Assembly (NCBI RefSeq): GCF_038396635.1
Contig: NZ_CP121687.1
Coordinates: 2,718,592-2,782,591 of the forward strand
Source of the DNA: Defluviitalea saccharophila
GTDB taxonomy: Bacteria; Bacillota; Clostridia; Lachnospirales; Defluviitaleaceae
DNA length: 64,000 nucleotides
Direction of reading: 5' to 3'
Shown one piece after another: positions 15,526 through 25,195 of the stretch (position 1 is its first letter; the number at the start of each line of letters is the position of its first letter). The translations under genes and the position numbers were made by a program. The notes under the pieces are model-generated. The model searched no databases. It was not told the DNA's origin and was given only the letters and a program-made list of their open reading frames with translations.

Positions 15526-16521
15526 ATGAAACCGTTTATAGCAATTCCTATCGGCGATCCGGCTGGCATTGGACCGGAAATTGTTTCAAAGGCAGTGGCC
15601 GATGACTTAATCTTTGACACGGCAAGATGTGTAGTCATTGGCGATAAAAAGGTAATGGAAAATGCAATAAAGATTACAAATACCAATTTGAAGCTTCATA
15701 TTATTCAAGATGTAAATGAGGGAATTTATGAAAAAGGTTATTTGAACCTAATAGACTTAAATAACATTGATTTTTCCAAATTAGAATTTGGTAAAGTGAG
15801 TGGAATGTGCGGCAAAGCTGCCTATGAGTATATCAAAAAAAGTATTGACCTGGCTATGGCCCATCAAGTCCATGGAGTAGCTACAACACCAATTAATAAA
15901 GAATCTTTAAAAGCAGGGAATATTAATTTTATAGGACATACCGAAATATTTGGTGCCTTGACCAACACAGAAGATCCATTGACATTGTTTGAAGTTCATA
16001 ATCTTAGAGTTTTTTTCCTTTCCAGACATGTTTCTTTAAGAAAAGCCTGTGATTTGGTTAAAAAGGATAGAATCAAGGATTATGTTAAAAGATGTTTAAA
16101 AGTACTTCAGCAATTAGGGGTTTCCGAAGGAACCATGGCAATAGCTGGTCTTAATCCCCATAGTGGAGAGCATGGACTTTTTGGAAATGAAGAAGTTTTG
16201 GAAGTTATGCCGGCAGTGCAGGAACTAAAAGAAGAAGGGTATAATGTGGAAGGTCCCATAGGCGCAGATTCTGTATTTTACCTGGCATTAAAGGGACACT
16301 ATAACAGCGTTTTATCTTTATATCACGATCAAGGACATATTGCTACTAAAACATTGGATTTCGAGAGAACAATATCCATAACCGGCGGCATGCCGATTCT
16401 TCGTACCTCGGTGGATCACGGAACGGCCTTTGATATTGCCGGAACAGGAAAAGCCAGTGCCGTTAGTATGATTGAAGCAATACGGATAGCTGCTAAATAT
16501 TATCCCGGTTTTGTAAAGTGA
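15526..16521 (+). CDS. pdxA: 4-hydroxythreonine-4-phosphate dehydrogenase family (PdxA)
   Basis: 331 residues from ATG 15526 ([13 protein letters not shown] is the family's N-terminal signature). Conserved metal and substrate residues appear in [10 protein letters not shown], in [11 protein letters not shown], in [11 protein letters not shown] and in [12 protein letters not shown]. PdxA oxidises 4-phosphohydroxy-L-threonine in pyridoxal phosphate synthesis; the PdxA2 subgroup instead acts on 4-phospho-D-erythronate or threonates with a DUF1537 kinase. No such kinase and no other pdx gene is nearby, so the exact substrate is open. An upstream in-frame ATG at 15502 also has a ribosome site and would add eight residues. 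Confidence 0.87.
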   Translation: MKPFIAIPIGDPAGIGPEIVSKAVADDLIFDTARCVVIGDKKVMENAIKITNTNLKLHIIQDVNEGIYEKGYLNLIDLNNIDFSKLEFGKVSGMCGKAAYEYIKKSIDLAMAHQVHGVATTPINKESLKAGNINFIGHTEIFGALTNTEDPLTLFEVHNLRVFFLSRHVSLRKACDLVKKDRIKDYVKRCLKVLQQLGVSEGTMAIAGLNPHSGEHGLFGNEEVLEVMPAVQELKEEGYNVEGPIGADSVFYLALKGHYNSVLSLYHDQGHIATKTLDFERTISITGGMPILRTSVDHGTAFDIAGTGKASAVSMIEAIRIAAKYYPGFVK

Positions 16522-16553
16522 TTGAAGAACTTAAGGTAATTTGTAAATGTGGA

Positions 16554-16580
16554 AAAGTGACAAACAGGCACTTTATTTTT
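16554..16580 (+). terminator. Short terminator-like hairpin after pdxA
   Basis: AAAGTG / CACTTT (6 bp) around a 9-base loop, followed by ATTTTT. Weak but well placed. Confidence 0.45.
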
Positions 16581-16716
16581 AAAATGTTAAAAATGAACAA
16601 ATAATCACTATATTCTATATATTTTTTTATTCTATTTTTTCAAAATTTAAAAGGAGTTTTTAGAAATTGATAGAATACTATTAATAAATTAAAAATTATA
16701 TAAAGGAGGACTCATT

Positions 16717-18507
16717 ATGGATTTTAAGTTCAAAAAGGTATTTAGTATGTTGATCATGCTTGCGATGGTAGTGGGACTGGTTTTCACTCCGACGGCAGCA
16801 GTCAATGCGGAAGAAGGAAATGTGACAACGGTAACGATCGTACATACTAATGATACCCATTCAAGAGTGAATGACGGGGTAGGATTCCCGAAAATCAGCT
16901 CTAAAGTAAAAGCCCTTAAAGAAGCTAATCCTAATGTTATACTTGTGGATGCCGGAGACACCTTCCATGGGCAAACCTTTGCGACAATTTCAAAAGGTGA
17001 AAGCATAGTAAAGGTTATGAATGCTGTAGGTTATGATGTAATGACACCGGGAAACCATGATTTTAACTATGGTCAAGGCAGATTGCTTGAATTAGCAGGC
17101 CTTGCACAATTCCCTATAGTGTCTGCCAATGTAGTAAAAGCAGATGGAACTACATTGCTTGAACCCTATGTTATTAAGGAAGTAGGAGGACTCAAGATAG
17201 GAATTTTTGGTCTTTCAACTCCTGAAACAGCTGTAAAAACGAATCCTAAAAATGTAGAAGGTTTAACTTTTGCTGATCCTGTAGAAACTGCTAAAAAGAT
17301 GGTTAAAGAACTTCAAGCAAAAGACGTAGATGCAATTATAGCACTCATGCATTTGGGAATAGATAAAGAAAGTACAGATACTTCTTATCGCGTAAGAGAC
17401 AATGTAGAAGGCATAGATTTAATTATTGACGGTCATAGCCATTCAACATTAGATACAATAGATAATGAAGGAAAAACTACTAAAATAGTATCTACAGGAG
17501 AATATAATAATAATTTAGGTATCGTAAATTTAACTTTTGAAAACGGGGAATTAAAATCTGTAGAACCTGTAGTGTTTAGTAGTGAAGCAGCTGCAGAATT
17601 AGAAGCAGATGCTCAAATATCAGACCTAATTGCTGCGGTAACTGAAGAAAATAAAGTTATTACATCAGTAGTTGTAGGTAAAACAGATGTAGTGCTGGAT
17701 GGAGCAAGAGAACATGTAAGAGGTGGAGAAACGAATCTTTCCAATCTGATCACAGATGCAATGCTTACCCTTTCCGGTGCCGATATGGCAATCACAAATG
17801 GTGGAGGTATCAGAGCGTCTATAGATGCTGGAGACATAACAATGGAAGAAGTCATTACAGTTCTGCCATTTGGTAACTATGTGATCGTAAAAGAGTATAC
17901 AGGTGCTCAAATATTAGCTGCTCTTGAACATGGAACAGCCAGCTACCCAGAATTAGCAGGCGGCTTTGCACAAGTGGCTGGAGCAACCTTTACATTGGAT
18001 TTGAATAAAGAAGCAGGAAAAAGAGTTAGCAACGTAAAAATCAACGGAGTACCTCTTGATCTAAACAAAACTTATAAAGTAGCTACAAACGATTTCATGG
18101 CAGTAGGCGGAGACGGGTATGAAATGCTTAAAGAAGGTAAATTAGTTGCTGAACTTTCTGCTCTTGATGAAATTCTAATAGAATACATTCAAAGTTTGGA
18201 ATCCATACCTGCAGAAGTAAGACCTAGAATGACCGTTATAGAAAAGACAGTACAAGAAGAACCTGCAGAAGAAGCAGTGAAAGAAAATATCCCAGAACCT
18301 GTAAAAGAAGAAGCAAAACCAGTACCTGTAGTAGAACAGCCTAAAGAAGATAAAGCAACACAAACATATGTAGTAAAATCCGGAGATGTATTATGGAAAA
18401 TCGCAGCGAAATTCGGATTGAAATGGGAAAAGATTGCTGAAGCTAATAATTTAAAAAATCCTCATTTGATTTTCCCGGGACAAAAATTAGCAATTCCAGC
18501 AAACTAA
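16717..18507 (+). CDS. Secreted 5'-nucleotidase/2',3'-cyclic phosphodiesterase with LysM anchor
   Basis: 596 residues. A signal peptide (to about residue 31) precedes a calcineurin-like metallophosphatase domain with HTNDTHSR (45-48 NDTH), DAGDTFHGQ, GNHDFNYG, MHLGIDKES and DGHSHSTLD motifs. The 5'-nucleotidase C-terminal substrate domain follows (ITNGGGIRASIDAG, LPFGNYV, GGDGYEML). A Glu/Pro/Lys-rich linker then leads to a C-terminal LysM module (YVVKSGDVLWKIAAKFGL). It should dephosphorylate extracellular nucleotides for salvage while held to the peptidoglycan by LysM. Start ATG follows AAAGGAGG. Monocistronic with its own terminator. Confidence 0.92.
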   Translation: MDFKFKKVFSMLIMLAMVVGLVFTPTAAVNAEEGNVTTVTIVHTNDTHSRVNDGVGFPKISSKVKALKEANPNVILVDAGDTFHGQTFATISKGESIVKVMNAVGYDVMTPGNHDFNYGQGRLLELAGLAQFPIVSANVVKADGTTLLEPYVIKEVGGLKIGIFGLSTPETAVKTNPKNVEGLTFADPVETAKKMVKELQAKDVDAIIALMHLGIDKESTDTSYRVRDNVEGIDLIIDGHSHSTLDTIDNEGKTTKIVSTGEYNNNLGIVNLTFENGELKSVEPVVFSSEAAAELEADAQISDLIAAVTEENKVITSVVVGKTDVVLDGAREHVRGGETNLSNLITDAMLTLSGADMAITNGGGIRASIDAGDITMEEVITVLPFGNYVIVKEYTGAQILAALEHGTASYPELAGGFAQVAGATFTLDLNKEAGKRVSNVKINGVPLDLNKTYKVATNDFMAVGGDGYEMLKEGKLVAELSALDEILIEYIQSLESIPAEVRPRMTVIEKTVQEEPAEEAVKENIPEPVKEEAKPVPVVEQPKEDKATQTYVVKSGDVLWKIAAKFGLKWEKIAEANNLKNPHLIFPGQKLAIPAN

Positions 18508-18517
18508 AATATTTTAC

Positions 18518-18552
18518 AAAAAAGGAAGGGTGATAAAGCCTTTCCTTTTTTT
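18518..18552 (+). terminator. Terminator after the 5'-nucleotidase gene
   Basis: AAAAAAGGAAGG pairs with CCTTTCCTTTTTT (one bulge), ending in a T-run. Confidence 0.8.
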
Positions 18553-18673
18553 AATGAAATTATTGATTAAAAGTTTTTAATATCCTATAATATAGCTTAA
18601 TGTAGTATTTTGTTGTAATATTTTTATTAATAGAAAAAGTTCTACTATGCTGTAAAAGAGGGGGAAAGGGAAG

Positions 18674-20311
18674 ATGCCTATTACTGAAATATTGTCTCGC
18701 AATGCCGAGATGTATGGGCAGGAAACATGTCTGGTTGAAATTAATCTGGATCTTCAAGAAAGTCATAATGTTATCTGGCGGGAATATGAATTAATTGAAA
18801 ATAATCCGGCAGGGGAGTACCGCCTGGAAATGACTTGGAAAGTTTTCAACGAAAAAGCCAATCGACTGGCCAATTTATTGCTGAAGAGAGGCATAAAAAA
18901 GGGGGACAAGGTAGCTATTCTTTTAATGAACTGTTTAGAGTGGCTGCCCATTTATTTTGGGATATTAAAGGCTGGCGCTATCGCGGTACCTTTAAATTTT
19001 AGATATACAGCTGAGGAAATAAAATATTGCCTGGATTTATCCGATACCGTTGCACTGATTTTTGGACCGGAATTTATCGGTCGATTGGAAGCCATATATG
19101 ATCAAATACCAAGAGTTAAAACACTTTTTTATGCAGGAGAAAACCGCCCAAGCTTTGCAGAAAGCTATGACAGGCTGACTGCCAACTGTTGTTCTGAAGC
19201 TCCACAGGTTGAATTGAGTGATGATGACGATGCGGCAATTTATTTTTCTTCAGGCACTACTGGATTTCCAAAGGCAATTTTACATACACATCGCAGCTTA
19301 ATGTGCGCATGCTATACCGAACATAAGCATCATGGTCAAACCCGTGAGGATAATTTCTTATGTATTCCTCCTCTTTATCATACCGGTGCAAAAATGCATT
19401 GGTTCGGCAGTTTGCTGGCTGGAAGCAAAGCGGTATTGCTTCGAGGCATTAAACCGGAATGGATACTTAAAACAGTTTCCGAAGAAAAAATTACGATTGT
19501 CTGGCTGTTAGTTCCCTGGGCTCAAGATCTCTTAGATGCGATTGAAAGAGGAGATGTAAAACTGGAGGATTATGAGCTTTCTCAGTGGAGGCTTATGCAT
19601 ATCGGAGCTCAGCCGGTACCCCCCAGCTTAATTCGCCGCTGGAAAAAGTATTTTCCTAATCACCTTTATGATACGAACTATGGTTTAAGTGAGTCCATCG
19701 GTCCCGGATGTGTTCATTTAGGCGTAGAGAATATTCATAAAGTAGGGGCTATTGGAATTCCGGGTTACAATTGGGAGGCAAAGATCGTTGATGAAAACGG
19801 CAATCCTGTACCTCAAGGAGAAGTTGGAGAATTAGCAGTTAAGGGTCCCGGTGTGATGAAATGCTATTATAAAGATCCGGAAGCTACTGCAGCGGTACTT
19901 AAAGATGGATGGCTGTTTACTGGAGACATGGCGAGAATGGATGAAGATGGTTTTATTTATTTGGTTGATCGCAAAAAAGATGTGATCATCAGCGGAGGAG
20001 AGAATATATATCCGGTTCAAATTGAAGATTTTCTCCGTGCCCATGAAGCCATTAAAGACGTGGCAGTAATCGGGCTTCCGGATAAGCGTTTAGGTGAAAT
20101 AGCAGCTGCAATTATAGAATTAAAACCTGGATATAGTTGTACCGAAGAAGAAATCAAAGCATTTTGTGCGCCGATGCCTCGCTATAAGCGTCCAAAGCGA
20201 ATTATTTTCGATAAAGTTCCTCGCAATCCCACTGGCAAAATTGAAAAACCTAAATTAAGAGAAAAGTTCGGAGCGTCCGAATTAGTTGCAGTCCAAGTTG
20301 AAATCAAATAA
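18674..20311 (+). CDS. Acyl-CoA ligase-like adenylate-forming enzyme
   Basis: 545 residues of the class I adenylate-forming family (fatty-acyl/aryl-CoA synthetases). The phosphate loop is IYFSSGTTGFPKAIL; other motifs are YDTNYGLSES, LFTGDMARMDEDGF, the hinge region DRKKDVIISGGENIYP and the C-terminal PTGKIEK with the adenylation lysine. It activates a carboxylic acid with ATP and probably transfers it to CoA. The acid is not predictable from motifs and the gene stands alone. Start ATG 18674 follows AGGGGGAAAGGGA. No membrane segment. Confidence 0.85.
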   Translation: MPITEILSRNAEMYGQETCLVEINLDLQESHNVIWREYELIENNPAGEYRLEMTWKVFNEKANRLANLLLKRGIKKGDKVAILLMNCLEWLPIYFGILKAGAIAVPLNFRYTAEEIKYCLDLSDTVALIFGPEFIGRLEAIYDQIPRVKTLFYAGENRPSFAESYDRLTANCCSEAPQVELSDDDDAAIYFSSGTTGFPKAILHTHRSLMCACYTEHKHHGQTREDNFLCIPPLYHTGAKMHWFGSLLAGSKAVLLRGIKPEWILKTVSEEKITIVWLLVPWAQDLLDAIERGDVKLEDYELSQWRLMHIGAQPVPPSLIRRWKKYFPNHLYDTNYGLSESIGPGCVHLGVENIHKVGAIGIPGYNWEAKIVDENGNPVPQGEVGELAVKGPGVMKCYYKDPEATAAVLKDGWLFTGDMARMDEDGFIYLVDRKKDVIISGGENIYPVQIEDFLRAHEAIKDVAVIGLPDKRLGEIAAAIIELKPGYSCTEEEIKAFCAPMPRYKRPKRIIFDKVPRNPTGKIEKPKLREKFGASELVAVQVEIK

Positions 20312-20316
20312 CCGGA

Positions 20317-20362
20317 AGCAGATAGGGGTTCGCTAATATATAAGAATCCGCCTATCTGCTTT
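20317..20362 (+). terminator. Hairpin after the acyl-CoA ligase gene
   Basis: AAGCAGATAGG (ending 20326) pairs with CCTATCTGCTT (from 20351). The stem is long but the T-run is poor. Confidence 0.6.
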
Positions 20363-20565
20363 CTAATTGATTAAGAGTATGCTGTTTAGCGAACGTATAA
20401 AAAAATGAGAAGATTAAAAAGATTTGATTGACGAATAGTGTTAGAATATTGTAAATTATAAGATACATAGATTAAGACAGTATTAGAATATATTCATTGT
20501 AATCCTGGCATAAAAAGATAGCTTTAGTGAATAGGGAGCTCGCTTTGGAAAAGGAGGGGAGCCTT

Positions 20566-22818
20566 TTGAAGGTTAAGAATAGGATTAAACAACTGGATAT
20601 TAAAATTTTTATAATATCCTTTGCCATTATCACAGTCATCTTCTTTTGTATTAGCAGTATTACATTCAGCAGCATAAGAAACTACTATTTTAATCATATG
20701 AGAGAGGATTCGATTAATTTCGCAAAGAGTTATTCCTATAGCTTATCCAAAGCGGTAGAGGCAAAAGATGTCATTAATGAATTATTAGAAGAAAAAATTC
20801 TTGTGGCAAGCAGAACTACAGCTTTATATGACGGACAGTACAACAATCAATTTTTAAGAGAACTGGCAGATATTTTGGAAATAGATGAAATCGATTATTA
20901 TAATTCCAAAGGGGAAATAGTTCATTCTAACATAGATAATTATGTTGGCTGGAAGGCATATGAAGGCCATCCGGTTCATAATTTTATGATTAGTGACAAG
21001 ATAAGCCACATTGACAATATAAGGCAAGATTCGATCTCAGGGAAATACTTTAAATATGGCTATTTTAGAGTTTCAGAAGGGGGATTCCTTCAGATTGGCG
21101 TTATAGCAGAAAAAATTTATAATTTCCTTGACAGTTTTGAAATGCAGAAATTACTTGATGAAATGCAAAATGTTAAAGATGTAACAAAGGCTTATTTTAT
21201 TGATAATGATTTTAACATCACTAAAAGCAGGAATACGCACTTTGTTGAAGAAGAAATCATTACCCCAGAAATTAAAAATGCAATTCTTAGTAATAAAGAA
21301 TATAGCTTTGTTAGTACCCATGATGGAGAAAAAGAATATCAGGTTTTTGTTCCCGTATATTTAGAGGATATCAAAATAGGAACATTAGCTATTGGGCAGT
21401 CCTTAAAAGAAACAGAAGATATGGTAAGATATTTAACTGCTGTGAGTTTAGTAGCTGTACTCATCATATATGCTTTATTGATTTATATCATGATTTCCAC
21501 ATATCAAAAAAACCTAAAATTAAGTCAATTGGCATATTATGATGCTCTAACCGGATTGCCGAACAAGCATCGCCTTAAAGAGTTTTTGACCAAAGAGCTG
21601 GAAAAGAAGGAAAGAACCAATAAAGCCCTCCTGTTGATTAACTGTAAGAATTTTAGACTTATTAACTTGACTTATGGATATGAGTATGGGGATGAACTTC
21701 TAAAAGAACTGAGCAAACGTATTCAGGATTTAGGAGATGGAAATAACATACTTTTTAGATTTTCCGCCGATCGCTTTGTTTTGTATATAAAAAATTATAG
21801 CGACCAGGAAGAATTGGTGTCTATAGTCAATAAAATTACTAAAGCATTTAAGACACCTTTTAAAGTCAAGGATGGAGAACAGAATATCAGCGTCCAAATT
21901 GGTATTGTTGAGATTCATAACAAATACGATCATTTTGACAGAATACTAAAGGACGCTTCGATTTCATTAAGTCATATTAAAGACAATCATTCTGCAGATT
22001 ATGTATTTTTTAACGAAGTGATGGAAAATAAGCTGCAGAGAGAAGATTTAATTGAAAAAGAACTTAGGGCAGCCATTACCGAAAACGATACCAGTAAACT
22101 GTATTTAGAATATCAGCCTCAAGTGGATTTAAAAACAAATAAGATTATTGGTTTTGAAGCCCTTGCCCGTATGAGGACTGAAAGTCTTGGTTTCATATCT
22201 CCCATGGAGTTTATTGATGTGGCAGAAAGAACGCAGCTCATTGTTCCACTAGGCAATTTTATCCTGAAGCAAGCCAGCGAATTTATCCGGGATTTAATAG
22301 ATAAAGGTCACAAGGATATAAAAGTAGCAGTCAATATTTCAGGAATTCAACTCCTTAGATATGATTTTACGGATACGGTTATGGAGATTGTTAAGGATAC
22401 GGGCATTGAACCGTCAAACCTTGAATTAGAAATAACAGAGTCTGTACTTTTGGATAATTATAATATTATTAATGAAAAACTCAAGGATCTAAGGAGTCAT
22501 AAAATAGAAATAGCCCTAGATGATTTTGGAACAGGATATTCGTCTTTTGCTAGACTACTTGAATTAAATATTGATACTTTAAAAATTGATAGATATTTTA
22601 TCAACAAAATTTCTGTTAAGGACAGCAGCGAAATCATCACAGGAGACATTATTTCTATGGCTCATAAACTGGGACTTAAAGTAGTGGCAGAGGGCGTTGA
22701 GGTACCAGAGCAGAAGAATTATCTCCTGGGACATCAGTGCGATACTATGCAAGGCTATTTGTTTAGCAAGCCTATTTCAAAAGAGAGCGCTCTTCAGATG
22801 TTAACTTGCAATGGGTAA
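20566..22818 (+). CDS. c-di-GMP phosphodiesterase: sensor, degenerate GGDEF, EAL
   Basis: About 750 residues from TTG 20566, eight bases after AAGGAGG; the upstream GTG 20527 lacks such a site. Two membrane segments flank an extracytoplasmic sensor region of about 250 residues. The GGDEF domain begins DALTGLPNKHRL, but its active-site motif reads FSADRF instead of GGDEF, so cyclase activity is unlikely. The EAL domain is intact: EALAR, VNISGIQL (Asn), LELEITES (Glu), LDDFGTGYSS (Asp-Asp), LKIDRYF (Lys) and VAEGVE (Glu). It should hydrolyse c-di-GMP, perhaps with the degenerate domain as a GTP sensor. The riboswitch at 11782-11863 is a plausible downstream target of the same pool. Confidence 0.9.
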   Translation: MKVKNRIKQLDIKIFIISFAIITVIFFCISSITFSSIRNYYFNHMREDSINFAKSYSYSLSKAVEAKDVINELLEEKILVASRTTALYDGQYNNQFLRELADILEIDEIDYYNSKGEIVHSNIDNYVGWKAYEGHPVHNFMISDKISHIDNIRQDSISGKYFKYGYFRVSEGGFLQIGVIAEKIYNFLDSFEMQKLLDEMQNVKDVTKAYFIDNDFNITKSRNTHFVEEEIITPEIKNAILSNKEYSFVSTHDGEKEYQVFVPVYLEDIKIGTLAIGQSLKETEDMVRYLTAVSLVAVLIIYALLIYIMISTYQKNLKLSQLAYYDALTGLPNKHRLKEFLTKELEKKERTNKALLLINCKNFRLINLTYGYEYGDELLKELSKRIQDLGDGNNILFRFSADRFVLYIKNYSDQEELVSIVNKITKAFKTPFKVKDGEQNISVQIGIVEIHNKYDHFDRILKDASISLSHIKDNHSADYVFFNEVMENKLQREDLIEKELRAAITENDTSKLYLEYQPQVDLKTNKIIGFEALARMRTESLGFISPMEFIDVAERTQLIVPLGNFILKQASEFIRDLIDKGHKDIKVAVNISGIQLLRYDFTDTVMEIVKDTGIEPSNLELEITESVLLDNYNIINEKLKDLRSHKIEIALDDFGTGYSSFARLLELNIDTLKIDRYFINKISVKDSSEIITGDIISMAHKLGLKVVAEGVEVPEQKNYLLGHQCDTMQGYLFSKPISKESALQMLTCNG

Positions 22819-22835
22819 ATAAAATTTATATAATT

Positions 22836-22880
22836 AGGAGATTATCATTATATAATAAAAAAATGATAATCTCCTTTATT
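22836..22880 (+). terminator. Terminator after the EAL gene
   Basis: A 14-bp perfect stem (AGGAGATTATCATT / AATGATAATCTCCT) followed by TTATTATTTT. Confidence 0.8.
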
Positions 22881-22978
22881 ATTTTAATTATTTATTCTTT
22901 GTGTAAAATAATTATAGGATATTTTTCTATACTAATATACTAAAGACAATATAATCCATCATTGACCAGGAGGTAAGC

Positions 22979-25195
22979 ATGTTAAAACTCATTAAAGAAT
23001 TTAAGCCCTTTATTGTATCAATCCTTATTATAGTAGGATTACTTTTTCTTCAAGCCCGTACTGAGCTGGCTCTACCCGACTATATGTCGGATATCGTTAA
23101 CGTAGGTATTCAGCAAAACGGAATAGAGAATTTGGTTCCTCAAGTCATAAAAGCGGATACCATGGACAAAATAATGATTTTTTTAGACGATGATGAAAAA
23201 GCTCTAGTGGATAGAAGTTATAAATTAATAGGGAAAGACAATCTTAGCCAAAATGAATATCAAGAATTGATTAAGAAATATCCGGCACTAGAGACTGAAA
23301 ACTTATATATATTAAATACCAATTCCAAAAACGACATAGAAGAAATGAACCTATATTTAGGCAAGACGCTTCTTGTTATAGGTGCCATAGAAGAAGGAGC
23401 GATTCAGTCCTTTATGAATCTGCCCCAGGGAACGGATCCCTTTATGGTATTAAAGCAACTGCCCAGGGAGCAAATAGATGCGTTAAAAATAAGGATGGAT
23501 GAACAGTTTAAAACCTTGCCGGAAGGTATCATCACTCAGTCGGCCATTACGTATATTAAATCTTTATATGAAGAGATAGGAATCAGTATCAAGAGGCTTC
23601 AAACCAATTACATTTTATATATAGGCGGAATTATGCTTTTGATTTCCCTAATAGGAATGGGAGCATCCATAGCTGTCGGCTTTTTATCGGCAAGGATTTC
23701 CTCAGGTCTTGGGAGAAATCTAAGAGATAAAGTTTTTAAGAAAGTAACTACTTTTTCTAACAGTGAATTTAATGATTTTTCAACGGCTTCTTTAATCACA
23801 AGAAGCACCAATGACATTCAGCAGGTCCAAATGTTTACGGTAATGCTGCTTAGAATGGTATTCTATGCGCCTATCTTAGGAGTGGGGGGCGTTGTAAGAG
23901 CTTTAAGGACTAATACTTCAATGGCATGGATTATCGCCGTTGGAGTAATGGCAATCCTTACTTTAGTTATTGTTATTTTCTCAACGGCTATGCCCAAATT
24001 TAAAAAGATGCAGAAGCTGGTGGACAATGTTAACAGGGTAATGAGAGAAGCTCTCACAGGAATCTTGGTTATAAGAGCTTTTAATACTCAGAAAGTCGAA
24101 GAAGAAAAATTCGACAATGCCAATATGGATTTGACGAAAACAAATCTTTTTGTATCCAGAATCATGGCTGTCATGATGCCCACAATGATGTTCATTATGA
24201 ACAGTGTGACTTTACTGATTATATGGATAGGCGCAAAAGAAATAGAAAACGGCAGTATACAGGTAGGAGATATGATGGCATTTATGCAGTATACCATGCA
24301 GATTATAATGTCATTCCTTATGATCTCCATGATTTCCATCATGCTGCCAAGAGCCTCCGTATCGGCACTAAGAATTTCAGAAGTATTAAATAAGGAAATT
24401 ACAATCAAAGATCCTGTCCATCCTAAAGAACTTAGAAAAGATGTAAAGGGAATTCTGGAGTTTAGAAATGTTAGTTTCAAATATCCGGGCGCAGAAGAAT
24501 ATGTTCTTAAAAATATCTCCTTTACTGCTAATCCGGGAGAAACCACTGCCTTTATAGGAGGGACCGGCAGCGGAAAATCAACGCTTATTAATCTTATACC
24601 GAGATTTTTCGATGTTACGGAAGGACAAATTCTTTTAGACGGTCAGGACATAAGAGATATAAAACTTCATGATTTAAGAGAAAGAATAGGATATGTTCCT
24701 CAAAAATCGGTTTTATTTACAGGAACCATAGAAAGTAATATAAGATATGGGAAAAACGCCGATGTGAGTGATGAAGAGGTACAAAAGGCGATAGAAATTG
24801 CTCAGGCTAAAGAATTTATTAACGAAAAAGAAAAGGGACTCTTATCAGAAATATCCCAAGGTGGTACCAATGTCTCAGGAGGTCAGAAGCAAAGACTTTC
24901 CATCGCCAGAGCCTTGGCTAAAAAGCCGGAAATATTTATATTCGATGACAGTTTTTCAGCCTTGGATTTTAAAACCGATGCGGCTTTAAGAAAAGCGATG
25001 ACTGAAGAATTAAAAGATAGAACCCTCTTAATCGTAGCACAGCGTATCAGCACCATAATGAATTCTGAAAAGATTATTGTCCTGGATGAAGGAGAAATCG
25101 TGGGCATGGGAACCCATAAAGAACTTCTAAAGAATTGTGAGGTCTATAGGCAAATTGCGCTCTCACAGTTATCAGAGGAGGAACTGGTTATATGA
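22979..25195 (+). CDS. Heterodimeric ABC exporter, subunit with degenerate site
   Basis: 738 residues: membrane domain followed by ATPase domain. Between the first two membrane segments lies an unusual extracytoplasmic insertion of about 160 residues (roughly 40-205). The ATPase has Walker A GGTGSGKST, signature NVSGGQKQRL and Walker B IFIFDDSFSALD, in which the usual catalytic Glu is Asp. This is the hallmark of the non-catalytic-site subunit in heterodimeric type IV exporters (BmrC, LmrC, TM287 class). Start ATG follows CAGGAGG. It overlaps the next gene by four bases (ATGA), so the two subunits are translationally coupled. Drugs, lipids or peptides are possible substrates. Confidence 0.92.
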   Translation: MLKLIKEFKPFIVSILIIVGLLFLQARTELALPDYMSDIVNVGIQQNGIENLVPQVIKADTMDKIMIFLDDDEKALVDRSYKLIGKDNLSQNEYQELIKKYPALETENLYILNTNSKNDIEEMNLYLGKTLLVIGAIEEGAIQSFMNLPQGTDPFMVLKQLPREQIDALKIRMDEQFKTLPEGIITQSAITYIKSLYEEIGISIKRLQTNYILYIGGIMLLISLIGMGASIAVGFLSARISSGLGRNLRDKVFKKVTTFSNSEFNDFSTASLITRSTNDIQQVQMFTVMLLRMVFYAPILGVGGVVRALRTNTSMAWIIAVGVMAILTLVIVIFSTAMPKFKKMQKLVDNVNRVMREALTGILVIRAFNTQKVEEEKFDNANMDLTKTNLFVSRIMAVMMPTMMFIMNSVTLLIIWIGAKEIENGSIQVGDMMAFMQYTMQIIMSFLMISMISIMLPRASVSALRISEVLNKEITIKDPVHPKELRKDVKGILEFRNVSFKYPGAEEYVLKNISFTANPGETTAFIGGTGSGKSTLINLIPRFFDVTEGQILLDGQDIRDIKLHDLRERIGYVPQKSVLFTGTIESNIRYGKNADVSDEEVQKAIEIAQAKEFINEKEKGLLSEISQGGTNVSGGQKQRLSIARALAKKPEIFIFDDSFSALDFKTDAALRKAMTEELKDRTLLIVAQRISTIMNSEKIIVLDEGEIVGMGTHKELLKNCEVYRQIALSQLSEEELVI

